Part shown: piece after piece, positions 50,013 through 57,807 of the stretch
Layout: every line of letters starts with the position of its first letter
Position numbering within the stretch: the stretch's first letter is position 1
Origin: Cnuibacter physcomitrellae
GTDB taxonomy: Bacteria; Actinomycetota; Actinomycetes; Actinomycetales; Microbacteriaceae
Length of the DNA stretch: 64,000 nucleotides
Direction of reading: 5' to 3'
Assembly: GCF_014640535.1 (NCBI RefSeq)
Contig: NZ_BMHD01000001.1
Coordinates: 2,841,474-2,905,473, forward strand
Notes under the pieces: model-generated
What the model was told of the DNA's origin: nothing
Seen by the model: only the letters and a program-made list of their open reading frames with translations
Databases searched by the model: none
Made by a program: the position numbers and the translations under genes

Positions 50013-50041
50013 GCCGGGCGGGCGTGAGCGAGGATGGACGG

Positions 50042-51247
50042 ATGCGGACAGCGGTCATCGTGGGCGGCGGGATCGGCGGCCTGACGGCCGCGCTCGCGCT
50101 GCGGGAGTGCGGCTGGGACGTGACCGTGCTCGAGCAGTCGCCCGAGCTCAGCGAGATCGGTGCGGGCATCCAGATCGCGCCGAACGCGACGCGGGTGCTG
50201 GTGGCGCTGGGCCTCCGCGATGCTCTCGAGCGCGTCGCGGTCACGCCGCTCGAACAGGTGCGTCGGCGCTGGTCCGACGGCGAGGTGATCGCGTCGATGC
50301 CCATGGGCGACGAGCTCGAGCGGCGGTACGGCGCACCATACTGGCAGCTCCACCGCGGCGACCTCTTCCGCGTCCTGCTCGACGCCTGCCGCGATCCGGA
50401 TGAGGAGGGTCGCGTGGTGCGCATCCTCACGTCCTTCCCCGTGGTCTCCGTCGAGGACTCGGGTGCGAGGGCGACGGCCGTCGCCGCCGACGGGCGGCGG
50501 GTGTCGGGCGACCTCCTCCTCGGGGCCGACGGCCTCCGGTCGACGGTGCGCACCTCCGCGGGGTTCCCGGGGGAGCTGCTCCGCGAGAACGAGATCTCCT
50601 ACCGGGCGCTGATCCCGCGGACGGTGCTCGAGGCCGACCCCGAGACCGAGTGGATCACCCACCGCCCCGACAACACGCTCTGGTACGGGCCGGGCGCGCA
50701 CGCCGTGCACTTCTTCCTCCACAGCGGCGAGACGCTGTGCCTCGTGGTGCAGAAGCACGGGTCCGACGCGCGGCTCGACGACGCTCCGTCCGCGCTCGTC
50801 ACCCGGGACGAGTTCGTCGCCACCGTCCCCGGCTGGACGCCGCGGCTGCTCTCGCTCCTGGCGAAGGCCGGCGACGACGTGCTCCTGCAGCGGCTGCTGC
50901 ACCGTGCGCCCCACGACGACTGGGTCCACGGACGGATCGCGCTGCTCGGCGACGCCGCCCACGCGATGCTGCCCTACCAGGGCCAGGGCGGCTCGCAGGC
51001 GATCGAGGACGCCGGCGTCCTCGCGGCCGAGCTCGAGGGCCCTGGAGCCGACGACATCGACGCGGCTCTCGAGCGCTATCGCGCCCGGCGCGCGCCGATC
51101 GCCGCCGAGCTGCAGCGCGCATCCCTGGTCAACAAGCACTTCCTCCACCTGCCCGACGGACCGGAGCAGCGCGCCCGCGACGCCCTCCTCCGCCACCGCT
51201 TCGCGGGCGACGGCGGCGTCACCTTCGACTGGATGTGGAGCCACTGA
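50042..51247 (+). CDS. FAD-dependent aromatic monooxygenase (salicylate/3-hydroxybenzoate hydroxylase type)
   Basis: 401 residues. Class A flavoprotein hydroxylase: AVIVGGGIGGLTAALAL (FAD), DG motif in LLGADGLRSTVR, and GRIALLGDAAHAMLPYQGQGG (second FAD motif). EIGAGIQIAPNATRVL is characteristic of the salicylate and 3-hydroxybenzoate group. Hydroxylates an aromatic ring with NAD(P)H and oxygen. No other aromatic-degradation gene is near. ATG 50042. Confidence 0.9.
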   Translation: MRTAVIVGGGIGGLTAALALRECGWDVTVLEQSPELSEIGAGIQIAPNATRVLVALGLRDALERVAVTPLEQVRRRWSDGEVIASMPMGDELERRYGAPYWQLHRGDLFRVLLDACRDPDEEGRVVRILTSFPVVSVEDSGARATAVAADGRRVSGDLLLGADGLRSTVRTSAGFPGELLRENEISYRALIPRTVLEADPETEWITHRPDNTLWYGPGAHAVHFFLHSGETLCLVVQKHGSDARLDDAPSALVTRDEFVATVPGWTPRLLSLLAKAGDDVLLQRLLHRAPHDDWVHGRIALLGDAAHAMLPYQGQGGSQAIEDAGVLAAELEGPGADDIDAALERYRARRAPIAAELQRASLVNKHFLHLPDGPEQRARDALLRHRFAGDGGVTFDWMWSH

Positions 51248-51331
51248 CCCCGACCCGGTCCCGTCCTGCCCGGCCCGGCCTGGGTCGCGCGTCGAGGATA
51301 AGTGAGCATTGCGCGAATAGTCACGATGCGC

Positions 51332-51337
51332 TATCTT
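51332..51337 (+). promoter_or_regulatory. -10 box of the leaderless MntA-HepT promoter
   Basis: TATCTT, six bases, ATG at 51344. This fixes the start downstream of the longer frame from 51302. Confidence 0.55.
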
Positions 51338-51343
51338 CGACGC

Positions 51344-51844
51344 ATGCTCTCCTCGGCCCAGGTCCTGCGTGACGCTCGTCGTCAGGCCGGCCTCACGCAG
51401 GCTCAGCTCGCGGCATGTGCGTCCGTGACCCAGAGCGTGGTGAGCGCCTATGAGGCGGGTCGACGCGAGCCCTCGCTGCGCACCCTCATCAAGCTGGTGG
51501 GCGCCACCGGCCAGATGCTCGAGATCCGGGTCAGCGCTCGCTCCGAGGCGGCCACGCGGCTGAGGGGGAGGCTCGACGAGAGCGCGGACGAACTGAAGTC
51601 GGCGCTGGGTGAACTCGGTGCGCGCTCGATCCGCGTCTTCGGGAGCGTCGCTCGGGGGGATGCGACCGACTCGAGCGACATCGACCTCCTGGTCGATCTC
51701 GACGAGGGTGTGAGCCTGATCGACCTTGCTCGGATCCAGCTCGAAGCAGAACGCATCCTCCGCACCGGGGTCGACGTCGTCCCGGCAGACTCGTTGAAGC
51801 CCGCAGTGCGCGCCCAGGCACTCGCTGACGCGATCATGATCTGA
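51344..51844 (+). CDS. XRE-MNT fusion antitoxin (MntA-like nucleotidyltransferase with DNA-binding domain)
   Basis: 166 residues. The first 55 form an XRE helix-turn-helix (AGLTQAQLAACASVTQSVVS, YEAGRREPSLRTL); the rest is a minimal nucleotidyltransferase with GSVARGD (Gly100-Ser101), DSSDIDLLVDL (Asp112, Asp114) and a third aspartate at VDVV (Asp144). In HepT-MntA systems the nucleotidyltransferase detoxifies HepT by adding AMP units to a tyrosine. The fused XRE domain probably gives autoregulation. HEPN partner starts 35 nt downstream. Confidence 0.9.
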   Translation: MLSSAQVLRDARRQAGLTQAQLAACASVTQSVVSAYEAGRREPSLRTLIKLVGATGQMLEIRVSARSEAATRLRGRLDESADELKSALGELGARSIRVFGSVARGDATDSSDIDLLVDLDEGVSLIDLARIQLEAERILRTGVDVVPADSLKPAVRAQALADAIMI

Positions 51845-51878
51845 CTCGTCGCCCCCGTCGATCCGGTAGCTCGTCTTC

Positions 51879-52223
51879 GTGCGCGACGATTCCGCTCGTC
51901 TGGAGGACATCGTGGTCGCCGCGCGGGCGATCGCCGGATACCTCGCGAGGGACGGTGCCGACGACGACATCCTCTTCGACGCGATCAGAGTGCGCCTCAT
52001 CGAGATCGGAGAGGCGGCCAAGGGGCTGAGCGAGTCCACGAGAGCCCAGCAGCCCTCGGTCGACTGGGTGCCGATCGCGCGCATGCGCGACCTGCTGGCC
52101 CACCGCTACTTCGACACCGCCCACTCGATCGTGATGCAGACCGCGATGAAGGACGTGCCCGTGCTCCTGTCGGTCGTCGAGCGGATGCGGGCGGGAGGGG
52201 AGGAGGATGCGCGGGGGAGCTAG
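51879..52223 (+). CDS. hepT: HEPN-domain toxin (HepT, DUF86)
   Basis: 114 residues, all helical. The RNase motif R-x4-H-x-Y is exact: Arg70, His75 and Tyr77 in RDLLAHRYF, with the tyrosine being the AMPylation site. EIGEAAKGLSES is the usual central helix. Toxic RNase neutralised by the upstream nucleotidyltransferase. GTG 51879. The stop codon shares the tetranucleotide CTAG with the stop of the convergent gene. Confidence 0.92.
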   Translation: MRDDSARLEDIVVAARAIAGYLARDGADDDILFDAIRVRLIEIGEAAKGLSESTRAQQPSVDWVPIARMRDLLAHRYFDTAHSIVMQTAMKDVPVLLSVVERMRAGGEEDARGS

Positions 52224-52999
52224 GGGGTGCGGTGGGGGCGGCCCGCGTGGATGTCGCGGGCGGCGTGCTGCAGCGCGGCGAGGGCGGCGCGCTGGGGCCA
52301 CGGGCCGTAGGAGATGCGGGCGACCCCGAGCGAGGCGAGGTGCTCGAGCGAGAGGGGCGAGTGCAGGTGGCCGATCAGGCTCACGCGGCGCTCGCCGATG
52401 GCCTGGACGAGCCGCTCGATCACGGCCACCTCGGTGACACCCGGGACGAAGACGCACGCGGCGCCGGCGTCGAGGTAGGCGCGGCCCCGCTCGACCGCAT
52501 CCTCGATGGTGTCGTCGAGGGGACGGTCGCCGCGGAGCAGGAAGGCGTCGGTGCGCGCGTTGAGCACGAAGGAGGGCAGGCCCTCCGCGTGGGCCGCGTT
52601 GACGGCGGAGGCCACGTTCTCGACCGACTCGATGTGGGGCCGCATCCCGTCCTCGAGGTTCGCGCCCACGACGCCGAGGCCGATGGCGCGGCGGACCGTC
52701 TCCCCCGGTGACCCGTAGCCCGCTTCGAGGTCGGCGGTGACCGGGAGGTCGGTGCAGAGCGCGATCCGGCCCACCATGTCGAGCATGAGGTCGACGGGGA
52801 TCTGCTCGCCGTCCTCGTAGCCGAAGACGGCCGCGATCGCGTGGCTCGCGGTGGCGATCGCCCGCGTCTCGGGCACCTCGGCGAGGGCGGTCGCGCTCGC
52901 GACGTCCCACACGTTCACCAGCGCGAGCACCTCGTGGGCCTCGTGGAGCTCGAGCAGTCGAGCGGCCCGCTCGCGCCGCCCGGCATGCAGGGTCGTCAT
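52220..52999 (-). CDS. Isocitrate lyase/PEP mutase family protein
   Basis: 259 residues. (beta/alpha)8 barrel with metal and substrate residues in PVTADLEAGYG, GANLEDGM and NARTDAFL; lacks the KKCGH loop of true isocitrate lyase. Members cleave or form C-C or P-C bonds, such as oxaloacetate hydrolase, 2-methylisocitrate lyase and phosphonopyruvate enzymes. ATG 52999 preceded by TACGCT and six bases. Confidence 0.88.
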   Translation of the reverse strand: MTTLHAGRRERAARLLELHEAHEVLALVNVWDVASATALAEVPETRAIATASHAIAAVFGYEDGEQIPVDLMLDMVGRIALCTDLPVTADLEAGYGSPGETVRRAIGLGVVGANLEDGMRPHIESVENVASAVNAAHAEGLPSFVLNARTDAFLLRGDRPLDDTIEDAVERGRAYLDAGAACVFVPGVTEVAVIERLVQAIGERRVSLIGHLHSPLSLEHLASLGVARISYGPWPQRAALAALQHAARDIHAGRPHRTP

Positions 53000-53005
53000 G
53001 GCGTC

Positions 53006-53011
53006 AGCGTA
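53006..53011 (-). promoter_or_regulatory. -10 box of a leaderless promoter (PEP mutase family gene)
   Basis: TACGCT on the minus strand, six bases, ATG at 52999. Confidence 0.5.
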
Positions 53012-53086
53012 CCGTGCGCCCGGGTGGGTGAACGGGGACCTCCCCGCCACGCGAACCCACGATGCTGTGCCGCGGGAACGGGCCGG

Positions 53087-53455
53087 TCAGGCGGTCGCAC
53101 CGCTGACGATGACCGCGATCGTCCAGAAGATCGCAGCGCCCACCGCGATCGCGAGCGTGGAGTAGCCGAGGATGAGACCGGTGAGCGCCTGATTCCGCCC
53201 GAGGCCAACGACCCGCGAGCGGTTCATGCCGACATGTCCGAGCACCACCGCCACGATGGCGCAGGGGCCGGCCGTGAAGGCGACGAAGAAGCCCACGATC
53301 GGGATCACCATCCACACGCCGAAGGCGACGGAGATGATCCCCAGCACCAGAGCGGCCACGGCGACGCCGTTCCCCGGCGGACGCTGGACCACGATGGGAG
53401 TCGCCGCCGCAGGCGGGACGGGTGTGTACGGCGATGGTGGCTGCGGGTGGGTCAC
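53087..53455 (-). CDS. DUF4190-type small membrane protein
   Basis: 122 residues: a proline-rich cytoplasmic N-terminus (HPQPPSPYTPVPPAAATP) and two to three hydrophobic helices (AVAALVLGIISVAFGVWMVI, ILGYSTLAIAVGAAIFWTI) with a short NRSRVVGLGRNQALTG loop. Matches DUF4190-like proteins common in actinobacteria. Function unknown. A TATACT -10 (53489-53494) and TTGACG (53514-53519) on the minus strand give a promoter with a 19-nt spacer and a short leader. Confidence 0.82.
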   Translation of the reverse strand: MTHPQPPSPYTPVPPAAATPIVVQRPPGNGVAVAALVLGIISVAFGVWMVIPIVGFFVAFTAGPCAIVAVVLGHVGMNRSRVVGLGRNQALTGLILGYSTLAIAVGAAIFWTIAVIVSGATA

Positions 53456-53488
53456 GGTGGCTCCTCGGCTCAGGGTCCCGACGGGAGC

Positions 53489-53519
53489 AGTATAGGTGAG
53501 GATTAGTCAGCCACGTCAA
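53489..53519 (-). promoter_or_regulatory. Promoter of the DUF4190-type gene
   Basis: TTGACG and TATACT on the minus strand, spaced 19 nt. The best consensus-like hexamers in this region. Confidence 0.5.
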
Positions 53520-53542
53520 GCGGGCGGATGTCCGTGCTCGGG

Positions 53543-54463
53543 TCAGGCGGCGTGGGTAGCGCAGGAGGGGGCGGCGGGGGCGCAGTCGTCGCAGACGACG
53601 AGCTGCGTGCGGCAGGAGAGGTCGGCGCAGTTCTGCATCCGGCTCGTCGCGGCGCCGCAGGAGGCGCACTCGCCGATGACCGCGGGGCTGTCGCCGTAGT
53701 CGACCGAACCGCGCCCGTCGAAGACGTAGAGCGAGCCCTTCCAGAGGCCGGAGGAGCCGAAGCGCTCCGCGTAGCGGACGATGCCGCCGTCGAGCTGGTA
53801 CACCTCCTCGAAGCCGCGGCTGCGCATGAGGGACGAGAGCACCTCGCAGCGGATGCCGCCGGTGCAGTAGGTGACCACCGGGCGCGACTTGAGGTGGTCG
53901 TAGCGCCCGCTGTCGAGCTCCGCCACGAAGTCGCGCGTGGTCGCCACGTCGGGCACCACGGCGCCGTCGAAGCGGCCGATCGCGGCCTCGAACGCATTGC
54001 GCCCGTCGAAGAAGACCACCTCGTCGCCGCGCGACTCGACGAGGGCGTGCACCGCATCCGGATCGAGGTGTCGGCCGCCGCCCACCACGCCGCCCTCGTC
54101 CACCGCGAGCTCGTCGGGGGCGCCGAAGCTCACGAGCTCGTCGCGCACCCGCACCGAGAGCTTCGGGAAGTCGGTGCTCGCCCGGTAGACCGTGTGAGGC
54201 GACGCCGGCTCGTCGGTGAGGCCGGTTCCCTCGCTCCACTTCACGTCGAGGTCCGAGAACGGCCCGAACTCCCTCGTCTTCCGCAGGTACCGCTTCACCG
54301 CGTCGAGCTCGCCGCCGAGGGTCGCGTTGATGCCCTGGGGTGACAGGAGGATGCGTCCGCGGAGACCCAGCGACTCGCAGAGGTCGCGCTGCCAGAGGCG
54401 CACGGCCTCGGGGTCGGGCACGGGCGCGAAGACGTAGTAGAGGATGATCTTCGGAATCGCCAC
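53543..54463 (-). CDS. trhO: tRNA uridine(34) hydroxylase TrhO (rhodanese-like, UPF0176)
   Basis: 306 residues. Oxygen-dependent formation of 5-hydroxyuridine at tRNA position 34. N-terminal acylphosphatase-like domain contains [16 protein letters not shown]; the rhodanese domain carries Cys200 in [11 protein letters not shown]; a C-terminal cysteine-rich tail ([23 protein letters not shown]) may bind zinc. Length and order match the family. Start GTG 54463 with TAGGAT and six bases upstream. Confidence 0.92.
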   Translation of the reverse strand: MAIPKIILYYVFAPVPDPEAVRLWQRDLCESLGLRGRILLSPQGINATLGGELDAVKRYLRKTREFGPFSDLDVKWSEGTGLTDEPASPHTVYRASTDFPKLSVRVRDELVSFGAPDELAVDEGGVVGGGRHLDPDAVHALVESRGDEVVFFDGRNAFEAAIGRFDGAVVPDVATTRDFVAELDSGRYDHLKSRPVVTYCTGGIRCEVLSSLMRSRGFEEVYQLDGGIVRYAERFGSSGLWKGSLYVFDGRGSVDYGDSPAVIGECASCGAATSRMQNCADLSCRTQLVVCDDCAPAAPSCATHAA

Positions 54464-54469
54464 CCGCCG

Positions 54470-54475
54470 ATCCTA
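54470..54475 (-). promoter_or_regulatory. -10 box of the leaderless trhO promoter
   Basis: TAGGAT on the minus strand, six bases, GTG at 54463. Confidence 0.55.
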
Positions 54476-54601
54476 GGTCGTACGCCTCCGAGCCCGCCCG
54501 CCCTCGAGCGCTGAGCAGCACTACCCAGACGGTCTTCGCGGCCGGCCCGACGCGTGACAGCATGACGGCGGCGTCGGTCGTCGTCGCCGTGAGGAGACAG
54601 C

Positions 54602-55174
54602 ATGCGCCGCGAACAGCCCCAGACCCCTGCCACCCCGGAGTCCGCAGAAGGACGCCGTCGGGCGCGTCTGCTCCTCCTCGGCGCCGCCGTCGTGGCGACC
54701 GTCACGCTGGGACTCGCCGGATGCACGTCGAGCTCCGGCACGGTCTCCTCGGGGGACCAGGCGCAGGCGAGCGCCACCTCGACGAGCAGCGCCGCAGAGG
54801 ACGACGACGATGACGATGACGACGACGCTGTCGGCGGTGGCAGCGACGTGCAGGGCTCGACGTTCGCCGACGCCCGGGCGGTGCTCGACGCCTTCCTGAA
54901 GGCCGGTGGCACCTGCGAGAACCCCAAGGACTCCGGTCTGAGCGTGGCCACCTCGTCGCTGGACTGCACCGGGCCCTCCGGCGGCACGCAGACGATCGCG
55001 GTGTTCGCCACCGAGGACGAGGCGAAGAAGTGGTACGACGCGCAGACCGTCGTCAAGACGGATGCGAGCACCAGCTACCTGCTCGGAGGCAACTGGGCGA
55101 TGGTGGCCGACGCGACCAGCATGAACGCCGGTCAGAAGCTCGGCGTCCGTGATCAGACCATCGTCATGAACTGA
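54602..55174 (+). CDS. Lipoprotein with poly-aspartate tract
   Basis: 190 residues. Signal peptide with lipobox GLAGC, a Ser/Thr linker, then EDDDDDDDDDA, nine consecutive aspartates encoded by mixed GAC/GAT codons, then a small globular domain with two cysteines (GGTCENPKD and SLDCTGPSG) probably bridged. Unknown family. The acidic run could bind Ca2+ or act as a spacer away from the anionic wall. ATG 54602 with GAGGAGA upstream. Confidence 0.78.
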   Translation: MRREQPQTPATPESAEGRRRARLLLLGAAVVATVTLGLAGCTSSSGTVSSGDQAQASATSTSSAAEDDDDDDDDDAVGGGSDVQGSTFADARAVLDAFLKAGGTCENPKDSGLSVATSSLDCTGPSGGTQTIAVFATEDEAKKWYDAQTVVKTDASTSYLLGGNWAMVADATSMNAGQKLGVRDQTIVMN

Positions 55175-55244
55175 GCCCTCGGGGGCCGGCACGGCGAGGC
55201 CGGACGCGGGGCGCGGGGCGCGAGGTGCGGGGCGCGCAGGAGCG

Positions 55245-55250
55245 TAGCGT
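55245..55250 (+). promoter_or_regulatory. -10 box of a leaderless promoter (amidohydrolase)
   Basis: TAGCGT, six bases, ATG at 55257. Confidence 0.5.
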
Positions 55251-55256
55251 CGGGTC

Positions 55257-56237
55257 ATGGGACTCATCGCGATCGAAGAGCATTGGAACCTCCCCGCGCT
55301 GACCGACGAGGTCCGCCGCCTGCCTGAGGAGCGGGGCGACCCCAGCATCGTCCTCGACGAGATGGGGGACAACCTCGAGCGGCTCGACGACCTGGGCGAC
55401 CTGCGCCTGGCGATGATGGACGAGCAGGGCATCGACGTGCAGGTGCTGTCGCTCGCGCCGCCCGGCACGCATCCTCTCGATCCGACGGCAGCCGTCGAGT
55501 GGAGTGCCCGAGCGAACGACATCGCCGCTCGGGCCGTGGCGGCGCACCCCGACCGGTTCCGCGCGTTCGCGTCGCTGCCCCTGCCGGACCCGACGGCGGC
55601 GGCCACCGAGCTCGAGCGGGCGGCGGGCCTCGGCCTCGTGGGCGCGATGGTCTACGGGCGGGCGGGGGCGATCCCGCTCGACGACCCCCGGAACGACGAG
55701 GTCTTCGCTACCGCCGCCCGGCTCGGACTGCCCGTGTTCATCCACCCTCAGGTCCCGTCGAGGACGGTCCGCGACGCGGCCTACAGCGGATTCGGCGGGC
55801 TGACCGACCTCGGGCTGGCGACCTTCGGATGGGGATGGCACCTCGAGGCCGCGCTCGCGGCCCTGCGCCTGATCGTGGCGGGCACGTTCGACCGCCATCC
55901 CGAGCTTCAGATCGTGCTCGGCCACTGGGGTGAGCTGCTGCTGTTCTGGAAGGACCGCATCGCGAGCCTCGCCCGCACGGCGGGCCTCGAGCGGAGCATG
56001 CTCGACTACCTCCGCGAGAACGTCTGGATCACCAGCTCGGGGATGCTCGACCCCGCGCTGCTGAGGCAGACGCTCGAGGTCACCACGCCCGACAGGCTGC
56101 TCTTCTCGACGGACTACCCGTTCCAGCGGCCGAGCCGCGCCGACATCCGGACGTTCCTCGCCGCCTTCCCGGGGGAGGAGGCGCGGACGGCGTTCGCGGA
56201 GGGCAACGCCAGGAGGCTGCTCCGCCTCCCGGGCTGA
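55257..56237 (+). CDS. Amidohydrolase family protein (amidohydrolase_2, decarboxylase-like)
   Basis: 326 residues. TIM-barrel metalloenzyme of the ACMSD/gamma-resorcylate decarboxylase group: IAIEEHWN near the N-terminus, HPDRFRAFASLPLPDP, PVFIHPQ, IVLGHWGELLLFW and LLFSTDYPFQ with the metal aspartate. Acts on aromatic or cyclic carboxylates; decarboxylation or hydrolysis is likely. No Shine-Dalgarno, leaderless-type promoter. Confidence 0.9.
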   Translation: MGLIAIEEHWNLPALTDEVRRLPEERGDPSIVLDEMGDNLERLDDLGDLRLAMMDEQGIDVQVLSLAPPGTHPLDPTAAVEWSARANDIAARAVAAHPDRFRAFASLPLPDPTAAATELERAAGLGLVGAMVYGRAGAIPLDDPRNDEVFATAARLGLPVFIHPQVPSRTVRDAAYSGFGGLTDLGLATFGWGWHLEAALAALRLIVAGTFDRHPELQIVLGHWGELLLFWKDRIASLARTAGLERSMLDYLRENVWITSSGMLDPALLRQTLEVTTPDRLLFSTDYPFQRPSRADIRTFLAAFPGEEARTAFAEGNARRLLRLPG

Positions 56238-56261
56238 CGCGCGCCGGACCGACCAGGCGCC

Positions 56262-57047
56262 TCACGCCGGAAGGGGGCCGCCACGCTCCTCGAGGAGCTG
56301 CTGCATGTACTGGATCTCGCCCGTCTGGGCGAACACGATCGAGTTCGCGAGGGCGAGCACCATCGGGTCGTCCGTGCGTGCGATGACCGCATCCGCCATC
56401 TCGACCCCGCCCTGGTGGTGCGCGATCATGAGCTGGAGGAAGATCCGCTCCGCGTCGGTCCCCTGCGCGGCGGTGAGTCGCGCGATGTCGGCGTCGGAGG
56501 CGTAGCCGGGCATCGTCGTCGGGACCGCGTTCGCCCCCGGCGCCATGCCGTGCCCGGACATGTCGTCCGCGCCCGGGGTGATCACGGGCTGCAGCATCCA
56601 CGTCATGGGCGGCTGCGTCGAGGCCTGCGGGAGGTTCCAGGCATTGAGCCAGGCGAACATCTGCCCGGACTGCTGGGCCTGCGACGTGGCGATGTCGTAG
56701 GCGAGGCTGCGGACGGCCTCGTCGTCGGTGCGATCGCGGACCAGCATCGCCATCTGCACCGCCTGATCGTGGTGCGTCTGCATGTCGCGCGCGAAGCCGA
56801 CCTCGGCGCTGCCCTCGGCCGGTGACGACGAGCGCGGGGCGAGGAACCACCCCGCGAGGAAGCAGACGAGGCCCACCGCGATCGCGGTGGTCAGGGCGGC
56901 GGCCAGGCCCCGCCCGCGCCCGGCCGAGCGTGCGGAGACGGCGGGCCGACCGGACGAGGCGTCGTCCTCGACCTCCGGCGCGTCGCCGTCGGCGCGACCG
57001 CCGTCAGCTCCGGCGGCCGTGTCCGAACCGCGGACGGACGGGGTCAC
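56262..57047 (-). CDS. DUF305 domain protein, membrane-anchored, His/Met-rich
   Basis: 261 residues. A cytoplasmic tail and one helix (LAAALTTAIAVGLVCFLAGW) precede an extracytoplasmic DUF305 four-helix domain with two metal-type motifs, MQTHHDQAVQMAM and MIAHHQGGVEMAD, plus a Met/His loop MSGHGMAPG. DUF305 proteins include copper-binding CopM, so copper handling outside the membrane is plausible. GTG 57047 overlaps the DUF3105 stop, making the two a coupled pair. Confidence 0.9.
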   Translation of the reverse strand: MTPSVRGSDTAAGADGGRADGDAPEVEDDASSGRPAVSARSAGRGRGLAAALTTAIAVGLVCFLAGWFLAPRSSSPAEGSAEVGFARDMQTHHDQAVQMAMLVRDRTDDEAVRSLAYDIATSQAQQSGQMFAWLNAWNLPQASTQPPMTWMLQPVITPGADDMSGHGMAPGANAVPTTMPGYASDADIARLTAAQGTDAERIFLQLMIAHHQGGVEMADAVIARTDDPMVLALANSIVFAQTGEIQYMQQLLEERGGPLPA

Positions 57048-57751
57048 GCGACCCGACCCGGGCCGTCGAGCCCGCCCGTGCACGCCGCGCCCGGCTCCGG
57101 CGCGTCGTTCGAGCGCCAGAACTTCGTGATGAACTCGCCGAGACGGGGATCGTCCACGCCGTCGAGCTTCACCTGCTCTCCCCACGCCGAGGCCACCACG
57201 GGCGCGCCGAGGCCCGGGTAGGGCGAGAGGACGATGTAGGTGGAGGGCAGGGCAGCGCGAAGCGCGTCCACCCCGGCCGCATCGACCGCATCCGGGTCGT
57301 AGGTCACCCAGACCGCGCCGTGCTCGAGGTCGTGGACGGCGTTCTCGTTGGGCACGGGCTCGGAGTACACACCGCAGTTGAGCCAGATCGAGGCGTGGTC
57401 GCCGCCGACCGGGGGCGTCTGATCGTAGGTGACGGAGCCCTGCACGTGGTTGGCGGTGAGGTTCGGGTACGACTGCAGCCCGTCGATGGCGATGCTCGCC
57501 GGGTCGACCTTCGGCGCCGCGTTCACGATCACCAGGGTGATGACCAGGGCCAGCACGCCGACGCCGCCGACGATGCTCGAGACGATCGTGATCATCCGGT
57601 TGCGGCGCTGCCGCGCCTGCGCGCGCTGGAACTCGGCGACCTTCTCGGCCCGGCGCTGCTCGCGCTGCTGCTTCACCGTGAGCTGACGCTGGGCGTCCTT
57701 GGCCTTCGGGGGGATCGGGTTCGACCCGGATCGGGGGGACTGGTTGCTCAC
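57044..57751 (-). CDS. DUF3105 domain protein, membrane-anchored
   Basis: 235 residues. Basic N-terminal coiled coil (KQQREQRRAEKVAEFQRAQARQ is shortened here to its key feature: Gln/Arg/Glu rich), one helix (IVGGVGVLALVITLVIVN), then an external domain with conserved LNCGVYSEPVPNENAVHDLE, HGAVWVTYDP. The cysteine and histidines could bind metal. Usually found beside DUF305 in actinobacteria, as here. Start GTG 57751 with GGAGAG upstream. A palindrome GTTGCAGGTGCAAC lies 30 bp further up. Confidence 0.88.
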   Translation of the reverse strand: MSNQSPRSGSNPIPPKAKDAQRQLTVKQQREQRRAEKVAEFQRAQARQRRNRMITIVSSIVGGVGVLALVITLVIVNAAPKVDPASIAIDGLQSYPNLTANHVQGSVTYDQTPPVGGDHASIWLNCGVYSEPVPNENAVHDLEHGAVWVTYDPDAVDAAGVDALRAALPSTYIVLSPYPGLGAPVVASAWGEQVKLDGVDDPRLGEFITKFWRSNDAPEPGAACTGGLDGPGRVA

Positions 57752-57780
57752 GTGGGACTCTCCGGCTCGATCTCGAAAAG

Positions 57781-57794
57781 GTTGCAGGTGCAAC
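57781..57794. promoter_or_regulatory. Palindrome upstream of the DUF3105-DUF305 operon
   Basis: GTTGCA-GG-TGCAAC, perfect 6-bp arms, placed 30 bp before the DUF3105 start. A candidate operator; the regulator is not in the window. Confidence 0.5.
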
Positions 57795-57807
57795 GTACCG
57801 GCGTAGT

